NCBI GenBank assembly: GCA_905331475.1
Contig: CAJNYU010002561.1
Location: 1-64,000 of the forward strand
Length of the DNA stretch: 64,000 nt
Direction: 5' to 3'
DNA from: Rotaria socialis
Taxonomy: Eukaryota > Rotifera > Eurotatoria > Philodinida > Philodinidae
Made by a program: the position numbers and the translations under genes. Positions 48,779 through 60,850 of the stretch are shown here, piece by piece. Numbering within the stretch: the first letter of the stretch is position 1; each line of letters begins with the position of its first letter. Below the pieces are notes generated by a model. That model saw nothing but the letters and a program-made list of their open reading frames with translations, searched no databases and had not been told where the DNA came from.

Positions 48779-49169
48779 TTAACAAATAGTAGCTGAATGA
48801 TGAGGATGAAATGTAGTACCACCAACGTTATAACAAAGAGGTCGGGGACCCGATAATTCCTGCGAAAAAACTTCACCCCATTTACCAACAAGACGTTGAT
48901 TTTCACAGCGAATTTTCATCCATGAAATATCATCAGGTAGTTCCATGTTAAATGTTTGGCCAGCATAAATATTTCCACTCGCCAATGTATATGTACTTGA
49001 ATCATCTTTTATATCAATAAAACATCGAGCAACATATGCACCATTTGATGATACGGAAATTTTCTTAGCATAAGATCCAACCACTAAAATGGTTTTGTTC
49101 TAAAAAAAGCTGAATCTAAATAAATATCTACTTACCAAGAAGAGCTATGATAGCAATTAATTTGAACAT
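48779..49169 (-). CDS. Small secreted protein, unknown family
   Basis: Two exons (49169-49136 and 49083-48779) give 112 residues; the 52-base intron begins GTAAGT. The N-terminus MFKLIAIIALLVVGSYA is a clear signal peptide, split by the intron. The mature part of about 95 residues is rich in beta-type sequence (ISVSSNGAYVARCFIDI, YAGQTFNMELP) and has four Cys. It ends with histidines (FHPHHSATIC). The region around GPRPLCYNVGGTT is conserved-looking, but I cannot assign a family. It could be a small secreted defence, binding or structural protein. The start is well supported because the short first exon supplies the signal peptide. Confidence 0.65.
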
Positions 49170-49489
49170 TTTGTTTTAGATATTTTTTCCTCTTTGCTCG
49201 ATCTATTGATTAATGTCTTACATGTAATTGGTTTTTATATAAAAATCTGATGGTGATGATGAAAATCACACCATCTTCGTTTATTCACCTGTTTTATTTC
49301 TCACCCCCTATCTATGCTTTTTAGATTTTTTTTCATTTAATAGACATAAAAATAATTTATGACTGCAACAGTCAATCAATGATTAGGTTCTTTTTCTTTA
49401 GAAATAAAATAATAAAACTTATACAGGAAAACAAAAGTCAAATAATAAAAGTAAGCATTTGCAGTTGTTGATCATAACGATGGAACATA

Positions 49490-50932
49490 TTAACCCTGTC
49501 GAGCAGAATTTTGCTGATAATACAAACGTGGAAAATCAATTAAAACTGGAGTTTGTGTGTCAACCGCTTGCGATGATGTATACATTGGTTGATTATAAGG
49601 ATATTGCACTCCAAATCCTGCTCTTGGTGATGAACCAGGATATTGTGGTAATGTTGAAGGAACCAAAAACTGTTGCGATTGTGGTGAAGGCATGCCAAAT
49701 CCATAAGCATTTTGTCCTGGATAAGCACTTTGTGCTAATGCCATAGCTGATTGTTGTGCCATAGCTAATTGTTGTGCCATAGCTGATTGTTGTGCCGTAT
49801 AAGCTGCAGATGCAGCGTGATTCGTTGGTTGAGCTCCTGCACCAGCGGCTATTGACACAAAAAGAAAATTTTAGTTATTTGAGAATATCTATTATCATAG
49901 AAAACTAACATTGTTGACCGTATGGTGTTAAGTATGGATTGTAAGGCGATGGGTTAACTAGAAACAAAAATAAAAAAATGTGTGCTGGAAAAAATTCAAT
50001 AATAAAAATATACCTGGACAAAGTTCAGATGTAGCTGGAAGAAAATCACAAGGCAGAAGATCAAGTGAAGGGGCTACACATTGACTTTTAACAGCTAAAA
50101 GAAAAGTTATGTTTACTAGAAATAGAGTTCATCGGTTAACAAAACCTCGGCAAAATGGTTGACAAGGAATAATTGGTTTAGGTTCGTGTCGTGTTGGACA
50201 TGGTGGAAAAAGTAATGGGCAAATTAAAAGACGTAACGAACGATTACAAATTGGATTATTTGATGTTGCTGTTGGTGAACCAAGAATAGTATTTAAAACT
50301 TGTGCTATTTGCCATCGTTCAGAATGACCAAATGAATTTGGTAACGAATATCGAATTTGTGGTAGAGCACCGCACATATCCGCAAATAATGGATATTGCA
50401 CATCAACTAATGAAAAACATGATGGATCTTTGTTTAAAAATGGATTATTGCCATGAGAGCTTGGTGACATTGGTGGTACTGGAATAGGTGGCATATATTG
50501 TCTATAATAGATATAATAAGAAATATCTATAAAAACAAATTTCATTAGTTTACTCAGGTCCATATGCTTCGAATATAATTTCGCCTTCATCATCGTCTGT
50601 ATTTCGTGTACGTGATGGTTCTCGAGAGTTACCCTTGGAACTCTTTTTTAATTGTCCTTGATTGCCATCATTTGCTGGTTCAGTTGCTTTATTTTTATTA
50701 CCGGATGCACTACTAGCTATTAAAACAAAAAACAGAATTTTCATTCGAATCAATATTTCAATTTTTTGAAAATAATAATTTTCCTCATTTTTGTAAATAC
50801 TTTCATCATGTTTGAATTATAGTTTTTACAGTCATATTTACCCTTGACATCGTTTGTATCCGCACATTTTGATTGTATAACGATCAGTAGAAGTGCCACA
50901 AGCAGAAAACATAGTTTAGTTTGCATAGTCAT
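49490..50932 (-). CDS. Secreted Frizzled-domain protein
   Basis: Six exons (50932-50842, 50716-50554, 50501-50146, 50094-50014, 49957-49910, 49848-49490) give 365 residues. The signal peptide is at residues 1-23 (LCFLLVALLLIVIQ). A hydrophilic Lys/Asp linker follows. Then comes a Frizzled cysteine-rich domain of about 120 residues with all ten cysteines, recognised by LPNSFGH, LLICPLLFPPC, IPCQPFC and the closing SELCP. The C-terminal 120 residues are a Gln/Ala/Pro/Tyr-rich low-complexity tail with repeated AMAQQ units. No seven-helix or netrin domain is present, so it is a stand-alone secreted Fz protein. Fz domains bind Wnt lipids, which suggests, but does not show, Wnt modulation. It is divergent to the SLC22 gene, with 295 bases between the start codons. 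Confidence 0.8.
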
Positions 50933-51227
50933 TATGCGTATAGTTCACTCGATAGTTGAAAAAATGAAAGTGACTAGTGAATATGTACTTGTCCGCAATT
51001 CATATAGAGAACGAGAAAGAATATCTATCTAGGTCTATGTCTTTCTATCTCGCTCTCTTTCTCCTTGCAATGTCTTTCTTTCGTTTATTTCGAAAAGAAA
51101 ATGTACGATACCTCGATTTAAGTCTTTATGCATACAACGAACGTAGAAAATCGTGCAAAGACTATCTATGAGGGATAAACAGCTCAAATACCCCAAAAAG
51201 ATATAGAAAAAAAAATATATAATAATA
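50933..51227. promoter_or_regulatory. Divergent intergenic region between Fz and SLC22 genes
   Basis: 295 bases separate two start codons on opposite strands, so both promoters, or a shared bidirectional one, must lie here. No specific motif is identified. Confidence 0.4.
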
Positions 51228-53838
51228 ATGCCTGTTTCAACTACACCACGTTTTTCAATATCTCCTTATTTTGCAGCCTATGATCCAACTAAACCTACAC
51301 CGATTATAACAAAAACTGTTGAACGATTGCTATCTGATGCAGGCATAAAATTTCAAAGAATAAATTCATTCATTCATTGTCATAATTTTTACAGGTTCTT
51401 TTGGTATTTATCAAATATTTGTTTTTCTTATAATTGGTCTTCTATCTGTCGTTCCATCGATGGTTAGTTTTTCCTACGATCTTAATGTTGGTACGCCCGA
51501 TCATCGTTGTCGTCTTTCTAATGACGATGCATATAACAAATCATCCGAAACCTATAAACTATTTCTTACTCATCTATCTCACACACCGACAGATTATGAT
51601 AAAAAATGTACAATGTTCAAAAATGAATCTGCACGAACATTGAAACCTTGTGACCAAGGTTGGGTATTTGATATGAATAAATATGGTGAAACACTTTCAA
51701 CAGAACTTTCACTTGTTTGTGATAAATTTCATTTAAGAGCATTAACACAAAATATTTATTCGGCAGGCGCAGCTGGATCTTTATTAACAGGTCTTTTATC
51801 GGATCGATGGGGTCGTCGTAAAACAATATATCTACTTGTCATTTTATTAGTTATTGCATTGAATACGATGCAATTATTTTTGTATTCACCAACACATAAA
51901 CTTCTTGTTTTTACAATATGTCGATTTTTTCAAGGATTTGCAGTAACTTTTCACCAAGTTTCACTTGTTCTTCTATTAGAATTAACTGGACCAAATCGAC
52001 GCGTTTTAGCTGCTAATACGCTTGCATATTCATTTGCATTAGGTCAAATTATGTTGGCTATTGTAGCAAAACAATTAAAAGATTATAAGTTAACATATTG
52101 GGCATTAAATCTCTATGTTCTACCATTTGTATTTATATATGTACTTATACCGGAGTCTCCGCGATGGCTTGTACAACAAGGTCGTATTATAGAAGCGCGA
52201 AAAGTAATTGAAAGAATATTTTTAATAAATCGTCGGCCGTTAAATGATCGATTAGAATTATTTTATGCTCGTTTACCAAATGATGTTATTGCTGCTAGAG
52301 AAGCCGAACAAAAATCTCCAACTTATTTCAATGTGTTAAAACGACTTTGCCAATCGAAATTAATGAGAAAACGATGTTTACTTCTTATTTTTGTTTGGAC
52401 AGTGGCTCTCTCCGTTTATTTAGGTATATTTTTTTCCAGAGAATTCTATTAGAATCTTGATTCGATAAATTAGGCTGTAAAATCTATTTGAAAATTTTCC
52501 CAATAGTCAATCATGACAAATATTATTTAAGTTTTCTGTGTGTTTTGCAATGATTTCTAAGTTGTTCATTTATTCGAAAAACTAATTTTGTTTTTCAGTT
52601 TTTACAATTGTTCTTTTTTCGGTTGAATTAGAATGCTGATGTTTCAAAAGTTTATATCAAACTAAAATAAAATTCATTCACGAGTTTATTCTTTCCAAAT
52701 CAATGATAATGAACAATCAATTTGAAAAAGAATCTGCTCAAGTCTCAAAGATTTTGTTTTCTGTTGAATACGAGAACACTACCGCTTAATGTTCAATTGA
52801 AATTTTTAGAATAAATGTCATCTCGGAAAAAAAAATACTGTTTATTTTATTTTTTGTAGGTCTCAGTAGTGCATTACCTGCAATTACAAACGAGCCTCAT
52901 GAATTTTTCATAGCCGGTGCTATTTGTGAAATGATTGGTCTCAGCGTATGTCTTGCACTTGCATCGAATGTCGAACGTCGTCGCCTTCTTATCGTATTTT
53001 TTGTTGCTACTGCTCTTGCTTCGGCACTTGTACCGTTTACATATGACAATCAAAGAAATGGTAATAAGTTTTATTATGAATTCACTCTATCTAAAATAAT
53101 TTTCTTTTAGTAAGCATTTCGTTTGCTTTACTCGGCAAGCTAACAGCATCATCGTGTCAATTATTAATTGTTGTCTATACAACTGAAACATATCCAACGG
53201 CACTTCGTTCAACAGGTGTAGGTCTATCAGCATGTATAGCACGTCTTGTTGCGATGATTGGGCCACAACTTTCAGCTACTCAATATTCTATTTGGTTTCC
53301 ATTACCATATATTGTCTATTCATTAGCTTCATGCTTAGCTGCTTTAGCTGCTTGTCAATTACCGCATATGCATACGCCATGTAAACTACCTGAAACAGTT
53401 CATGAAGTTGAAAAACAACATACACCACGAACATCTATTATACCAACACCGATACAAACATTCGATCAACGGAGACCATCATCAGCACTTATTAGAGAAT
53501 TAGGTGTAGTCAAACCGAAATCTCCAAAACCATTTATACTTTCAGCATCAATACCTCCTTCACGACGTTATTCAACAATAGTTAATCTTTCTCAACATGA
53601 AAATACTCCGTCTCGTCTTCCGTCGATTCGTGATGAAAATGAGAATGAAGATGAAGTTCGTTAATAATCCAATTTTGTTTCATAAAACATTTGTTTTATA
53701 TTTTTCTTTTAGGATGAAAATATAAATATTGTAAAACGTCCTCTTTCTGTTCTTTCTCGTATTAATTCATTACCCACTCGTTTACTTTCAATTCATCGAC
53801 GTGGTACTAGTCGTGCTGTTCCAATTCAAAAAGTTTAA
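51228..53838 (+). CDS. SLC22-type organic ion transporter
   Basis: Five exons (51228-51342, 51395-52423, 52860-53060, 53111-53655, 53713-53838) give 671 residues. The pattern is that of SLC22 major-facilitator transporters. The first membrane helix is IYQIFVFLIIGLLSVV. A large extracellular loop with four Cys follows (residues about 65-150, including CDQGWVFD and LSLVCDK). Then come the motif GLLSDRWGRRKTIYL and the intracellular block PESPRWLVQQGR. Later helices include YTTETYPTALRSTGVGLSA. A long Ser/Pro-rich cytosolic C-terminus ends at PIQKV. The first intron (51343-51394) uses a GC donor. If the last intron is retained, translation stops at 53664 instead. SLC22 proteins move organic cations, anions or zwitterions across the plasma membrane; the substrate is unknown. 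Confidence 0.85.
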
Positions 53839-54035
53839 ATTACTTTTCAATTTAATGAATAATTTTTTTTTTTTTGAATATTATGCTTGGCTATCGGAAC
53901 TATTTATTCTAGCGACTCAAATAGATCAAATGAAACCATTAAAAATAAAAATAAAAGCTCAATTTTAACTATATCAAATGATGTGAATTTTCATGTTCAC
54001 CAAAACTCAGAGGGAATATATTGAAGGTGGCCGTT

Positions 54036-55172
54036 CAATTCGTCGCGATCAGTTCATTGCATATATAGGTGAGGATACATTAATTGAATTAAGATATTTA
54101 GTGTAGAATGTTATTTAATTAATCATGTAAATTGTATACGCTGTTATTGAATTATCAGATATACATGAGGAATATAAGATGCGCTTCGAAAAAAGCAATA
54201 ATTTATTTCTGAAAAGATTTCTTAAAGAATTTTCTCTTAGAATACAAAGAGTCTGATGATAAGTAGTCCTTTCAGGGGATACATTCTGATGAAATCCTCA
54301 TCTAAAAAAAGAAATCAATGAAAGCAAATTTCACTTTTTTTTAAGTATATAATTCGTTCAGTACTATCTGGGACAGTTTTCTGTGATACGTAAAGATGCT
54401 CGGTTAGTGGATAAAGTGGTTCAAACATTTTCAAAATAGGCTTCACGTTTATGCTCCGAAGATTGAAATTTAAAAGAATTATTGGATGGAGGAATAAATA
54501 TTTAAACCCTCATAAGAATTAGAATTGAAAATTGAAGTTAAAATTGTTGAAATTTAAATTGGAAAGAATTTTCAGAACAGATGATCAAGGTTGGTTTAGA
54601 CTTTATTGAGAGTATTTCAAATTATTTTTTTAGCATTTTCTACAAATAGAAGTAGTGTTTCGTCTAAAAATTGTGTTAAGAAATAAATGTTGTCGATTAT
54701 CTTTGGGATACAGAAGGTTGAATTTCAGTAATCATGCATGATTTGTTGAAGAATTTTGATTTTTATCAACGCATGTGTAACTCAAATACTAGATTTTCTT
54801 ATTTTTCTTATGTGTTACTTACTGCTTAAGTCATATTTTTTCCAAATAACGATAACTAATTTGCATCATTACGAATCTTTGAATAAAAAACATTATTTCC
54901 TATGCAATTTTAATTTTCATACTAGAAAAAATTAAATTCATTTTTAATTCAATTTCATTGAGTTTTTGTCATTTAAATTCTAGTTAATTTAATTTCAAAA
55001 AAACCTGCAAATTAAGATCTCTGTTAAAAAAAGTAGTATCAAGAAAGAGCCATTATTCTCTGAAGAAAAACATTTGTCCGAGCGATTAATTAAATAAAAT
55101 TCTACACAAAATATCCTAATTCAATTAATGTATTCTCACCTATATATGCGACAAACTGATCGCAACGAATTG
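54036..55172. mobile_element. 1.14-kb element with 89-base terminal inverted repeats
   Basis: 54036-54124 and 55084-55172 are reverse complements of equal length, with about eight mismatches. The outer ends read CAATTCGTCGCGATCAGTT. Internal sequence is AT-rich with no open frame, so the element would be non-autonomous. No clear target duplication was found. It lies between the SLC22 gene and the next gene with no visible effect on either. Confidence 0.75.
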
Positions 55173-56181
55173 TCGTGCGTCGAATTGTACTAGCGCCATA
55201 TTGAATCGAATAGCTTCATTTTCTTTTACAACTGTTTTGTTCGATTTTGTTATCACTAAAGTATTCAAAGAAAGTCTAATAATGAATGAGTTTGCTTGAC
55301 TATTCGAACTCGTCGCGCATCAACGTTCCAAATTCTCGTAGATATTTTCATTGAATGGAAATAAATTTTGAATCTATTGGAAAAAATTTTAAAACAATAT
55401 TTATCAGTATGAAAACACATACACATTCTATATACGGTGCGGTCTTGCTGATTTTGTTGGATGAAAATATTATCAATTTCTTATTCAAAATAAATAGATT
55501 AAATTTCGATAGGTTTTTCTTTCAATGGCTAGTGAAAATGTTCTTTCTATTTATGTATATTATCTCCTAAGTCAAGTCATTTGATGACTAATTCGTTAAT
55601 AAATGAATGAAGGCCTTAAATTTAAATAGAATTTTCTAAAAGGAGTATAGCTTACTAATAAGCTGTCAATCAACCGAACAGTTGTAGAACTAAATATCAC
55701 ATAGGCGAATAACACTCATTATTTTCTTCATTCTACTTTTTCAATTTATGTCCATAAAATCATATATTCAAAAATTGTTTTTCTCATATCTATCCATCTT
55801 ATTGATTGATATATAATATGCATGTTTACTTTTTAGAAGTATTTCATGTCGCAAAAATATATTCGAGAAGAATCCTTGAGTTGCAACATGTTTGACTACA
55901 TAATCAAAACAAGAAGAGAACGAAACCAGAGAGAAAAGCAATGAGGCGTAACGTAGACAGATGCATGTAACGACAGTCGTGTGTTTTTTTTTACTCTCCT
56001 GAATATTTGTTTGTGTAAAATATGAAGGTGAGCTATTCCATTGATAAGTCACTGTTCTAATATTTATTCTGTATCTATTCACTCTCCACACACCTGTATA
56101 TGTGTTTACGTCAACCGCAACTATAATAAAAACAAGCAAAAACAAGGACAAGCTGCATACTTCAATATAGAAAATTTCGAA
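55173..56181. other. Intergenic, upstream region of the next gene
   Basis: No gene recognised. It includes the probable promoter and 5' UTR of the gene starting at 56182. Open-frame residues before the ATG at 56182 are not protein-like. Confidence 0.4.
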
Positions 56182-59100
56182 ATGGCAACTAATACGAGTA
56201 CAAATCTTGAAAATGTGGAGAACTCAAGCAATGCCGATGTAAAAGACAATCGTGATAAGAAAATAGAAAATGAACAAGCAAAGAATGTAGGAACATCCTC
56301 AAAGATTGATACTCAAACAAATGAGAGTAATACAACAACAGAAACATCAATATCTGAACAGTCGATTGTTATTAATGATCCAGTAAAAGTGACGATAACA
56401 GTAGTTAAGTCCGCTAGTACGGATAAGTCACAAGATACTAATGCTTCATTATCATCATCAACAACAACAACACAAAAAGAAAATACAAATGATTTAACAA
56501 AACTAGCAAATACTGAAGCGTCATCATCAGAACAATCAATTACAATTAACGATCCAGTGAAGGTAACAATTACTGTAGTACAAGGTCATCATGATGATAA
56601 ACAGACAGGACAGTCATTATTGTCCACATTGTCAACAGCAGCAGAAAAAGTATCTGACCACGTCGATGATTTGACAAAAATTGAAAAACCAAAATTAGTA
56701 CTAAGTGCTCAACCTTCAGTCCTTTCGGATCCGATAACAATATCCGTAGGTACAAATTCTGCTGATGAGAATAAGAAACCAGAAGAAACAAAAGTAGCAG
56801 TCGGCGCAACTGTTGAAGAGAATAAGGAAGCAGTATCTGCACCAACGTCTGCGATTCCACCTGCAGAAGATACGGCAAAAACCACAGAGACACCTGCTCC
56901 TAGTACAAGCACTGAAGACAAAAAAGAGGAAGCACCAGCACAAACTGCTACCACTCCGGCTGTCGATGAAAATAAGAAGTCAGAAGAAAAAACAGCAGGT
57001 GAGAAGAAAGATTCAGAACCTGCTCTTGCTGCCGCTGCTCCAGCTGTTGATCAAAGTAAAGAAGCTACACCAACTACAGAGGTCGTTACAGAAGAAAAGA
57101 AATCCGAAGAAACAGTATCAACTCCAGTGCCTGCTGCGGACACGAAACCAGAAGAAACAAAAGTCACAGTGGGAGCACCAGTTGGAGAGAAAAAGGAATC
57201 AGCATCTACAACTCCCCCTGCAGAAAGTACAATAAAACCAGCAGAAACTAGTACAAGTACTGAAGACAAGAAAGAAGAAGCACCAGCACAAACTGCTACC
57301 ACTCCAGCTGTGGATGAAAATAAGAAGTCAGAAGAAAAAACAGCAGATGAGAGGAAAGATTCAGAACCTGTTCTTGGTGCTGCTGCTCCAGCTGTTGAAC
57401 AAAGTAAAGAAGCTGCAACTGTAACAACGTCTACTGCAGAGGTTGCTAAAGAAGAGAAGAAGCCCGAAGAAACAGCATCAAGTTCAACACCTGCTGCAGA
57501 AACGAAGCCAGAAGAAAAAACAGTAATAATCGTCGCATCTGCCGAAGAGAAAAAGGAATCAATCCCTACACCAGCAAGTTGTGTTCCAGCTAATGATGCT
57601 GATAATAAGGCAACAGAAGCTGTTAGTTCTACGGACAAGAAAAAACCAGAAGGCGCAGCAACCAGTACTACTCCTGTTGACGAAAAGAAAGAACCCGAAC
57701 CAGCGTTAAGTTCTTCTGCACCAACTGTTGTTGATGATGCGAATGCCAAAGAAGACAATGCAAAGACACAAGCACCAACATCTTCAACAGCGACATCAGT
57801 TTCGAATGCAGAAGATGAATATAAAATTGCTGATAATTTTCCAATAGTGAAAGATAACGCGAAAAATCTCACCGATTTTCAACAAAAAAAGGCCGAATAC
57901 TTTTTTAATGTCAATCTCGGTATGTTTATTTTTTTTTAAAGAGTATTAGGATCATTAGCGTGTACTTTAAAAGACCAGTTTGATAGAAAATTGAGCGTAC
58001 TGCTATTGATATATAGTTTTGTTCTATTTATTGAAAAATATTTATTCTAGACATCGAAAACAAGAAGTTCATAACCTGGGAAGATGTTGAATTTTATTTA
58101 TTGGTAAAAAGAAGAAGAATAGAAAAAAATGTTCTGTTAAATAAAGGATATTGCTTTTATTCTTAGTTTCATATTACGGCTGCAGGAAAAGAATCTTCAG
58201 GCAATAGTGACTTAGAAGCACGATTAAGTCGAGCTGCACGAGCGCTTTGGGAACATATTCATGATCAAGTTCCGTCACCCGATGGCGAACAAGATCAATT
58301 ATCCTTGGACCAATTTCTCGATACATGGGCTAGTCTTATTGACTATATTATGCAAAATGGTAAATTTCCAGGTGTAGTTCAAAATTTAGTTGATGCTGGA
58401 TTCGAATTATATTCAACAAAGGATCGTGATGAGAAGCCACCTACAATTCAACCATCTGCTTTCGAGCAACTCTTTCAAAAAATGAATCTCGGTCGACCTT
58501 ACGCTATGATGGCCTATACATTCCTTAGTGAAGTATGAATTATTTATTCTCTCTATTGCTAGTTTTATTTAATTTCATGTATTTTCTATCCAGAATAGCA
58601 CGAAACCGTTGGATGCTGACAAAATTAATTCAGTCGTGAGAGCCGTGGTTACATCTTCAGATGATGGACATGATTCGCATTTTATTTTGCCAGGTTTTTT
58701 CAAAACAATTAAGAATAAGAGCACTGAAAAAGATGGCACAAATCCAACACCAACGCCTAGTGAAGGTAAATTATATGAATATGATTGAAATCATTAGCAT
58801 TTTATTTCAATATCTATTTGAGAAATCTCATAAAAATTATTCAATAACGAATGACTAGCAAAATTAATTTCAATTTTAGTAGATGAAAAACAATAAACTC
58901 GAAATATTTACAAAAGAGAGCCATATAAATTTTAGACTTTTTCGCTAGATGTAGACTGCAAATTTTTCATATAAAAACCGTTTTTCCCAACTTCAATATC
59001 GTTCATTCATGATTTGTTTGACCTATCGAATATATTTTCATAAATAAAATTATATAATTAGTCAATATTGTCTTTTTTTTTCGATCATGATCAATCAGAA

Positions 59101-60850
59101 ATTAGTGAAAAACAGACACCATCACCTACTCCACCTCCGACGCTAATAGCTTCTCAACCTCAAGAACCGTCAGTTAAACCACAACAACCAGGTGGTCCAC
59201 AACAAAGTGGACAACAACCAGGTGGTCCTCAACAAGGTGGACAACAACCAGGTGGCCCGCAACAAGGTGTGGTGCAACAATCAGTTCGACCACAGCAGTC
59301 AGGTGGTTCACAACAAGGTGGACAACAACAAAAAGGTGGACCACAACAACAAGGTGGACAACAACAACAAGGTGCGCTGGAACAATTAGTTCGACCACAG
59401 CAGTCAGGTGGCCCACCAAGTCATCATCAACAGCTTGCGCAACTTCCTTCTGGGCAACAAAAAATTTTACTCCAAAAATTGGACACCGATGTTCGTCGTA
59501 TCTTACAATTTTATCATATAGACGATGGTGATCTTGTTGAAGTAGATGATGGACCAATACATCGTTTAGTTTTGGTGCATCCTGAAAGACCTTTACCTTC
59601 TTATATTCAACACGACAAAGGTTTACTCGCACAATTACAAAGTTTGTATACAATCTAAATTATCGAGAAAAAAAAACATTTTGTTTTTCTAAATAGATTT
59701 CGGAAATGTCATAGCTGCTCCATCAATACCGGCTCAATACAAGACAGATGATTTAACATTAAGCAAGCCTCAAGGCATTGAAAAATCTCCAGCGGAAGAG
59801 TCTAAGCCAAAAGTCACACTAGAAGAACGTCTTTCACGAGGTGAAGCTGAATTAGGTCCAACGATACCATCGAGTCAAATACAAGAACAAAACAAACAAC
59901 TACCAACAGGTATTCATCAAGTATATCCAGCAGAGAGTGAAGCTCACGAACAAGACCAACAAAAACTAGATCAATCTCAAGCTCAACAGAAGCAAGATCA
60001 ATCTCAAGCTCAGCAGAAGCAAGATCAATCTCAAGCTCAACAGAAGCAAGATCAATCTCCAGATCAACAGAAGCAAGATCAATCTCAAACTCAGCAGAAG
60101 CAAGATCAATCTCAAGCAAGTCAATCATCACAATCACCAACATTATCTTCAAAAAATGATGAAGAGAAAAAGAAAGCAGAAGACCAAACCAAATCAGAAA
60201 AATCTGCCTCACCGAATGCATCCGTTCCAGAACAGACGGAAGCAACAACGTTATCTAAGGAAGAAGAAGAAAAAGTTGTAGAAACTGTTATAAAACAATT
60301 GACACCATTAGTTGAACAATTAGTTGCAGCTGAACTACGACGAGTGCTGAGTGGTCAAAATAGTCAGGACGCTGATAACGATTTTGTACCATTTCCATTT
60401 ATGTTTGCCAGTAGTGCACCCATGTTCGCTTCTTCACACGGTGATCCATCAACGCAAAATTTTCAACAGCAACAACAACCAACTAATAGAGTAAGAATGT
60501 CAAAATAAAAAGCCAATCAAACTGTTATTTTGTTGATTCTTTCTAGCAAGCTAACTTTAGCGGAGGTCCAGGTAGCTCACCATTCATTCCTCCCGAATTA
60601 CTTATGACAATGATGAATGACATAACACGAGGAGGTTTTCGAGACGGTATGACGTCTGGCTCGTTCAATGTGTCTCCTCCTCGTGGTGCTGCTGGTGGAC
60701 CCGGGCATGTTGAAGGTTAATCAATTATACTTGTATAAGTTTAAGATCTAGTTTCATTTGTATTGTGTAGGTTTTATGATATTTGGTGATGACGACCAAA
60801 TGATGGGTGGTCAGCCTCGCAATCAACCAACACGTCCTGGACCTCGCTAA
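56182..60850 (+). CDS. Large disordered protein with sarcoplasmic calcium-binding-like core
   Basis: Eight exons (56182-57919, 58051-58103, 58167-58532, 58594-58765, 59099-59641, 59697-60490, 60547-60715, 60771-60850) give 1304 residues. Residues 1 to about 555 are disordered, Lys/Glu/Ala/Thr-rich, with two copies of INDPVKVTITVV and a 348-base internal duplication. Residues about 560-770 are helical and follow the four-hand plan of sarcoplasmic calcium-binding or calexcitin proteins (KKAEYFFNVNLDIENKKFIT; LSLDQFLDTWASLIDYI; RPYAMMAYTFLSE), but most calcium loops lack key acidic residues. A Gln/Pro/Gly repeat region (QQPGGPQQGGQ) follows, then a QDQSQAQQK repeat and an acidic GFMIFGDDDQMMGG tail. 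No signal peptide is present. Function is unknown; the hydrophilic composition could suit a stress-related or scaffold role, which is inference only. Confidence 0.75.
59176..59410 (+). repeat. Coding tandem repeat, QQPGGPQQGG type
   Basis: Imperfect tandem units of about 30 bases (CAACAACCAGGTGGTCCACA type) inside exon 5 of the large disordered-protein gene. Confidence 0.8.
59968..60120 (+). repeat. Coding tandem repeat, QDQSQAQQK type
   Basis: About six units of 27 bases (AGATCAATCTCAAGCTCAGC core) in exon 6 of the same gene. Unit boundaries keep the reading frame. Confidence 0.8.

Noticed and set aside
56041..56181. Upstream in-frame extension before MATNTS
   Set aside because: It starts at a non-ATG codon and reads like untranslated sequence. 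The ATG at 56182 is the natural start.
57051..57872. Long minus-strand open frame opposite the disordered-protein exon
   Set aside because: It is the antisense shadow of a Glu/Lys/Ala/Thr-rich coding repeat. The plus-strand frame has splice continuity and the minus-strand one has no domain.
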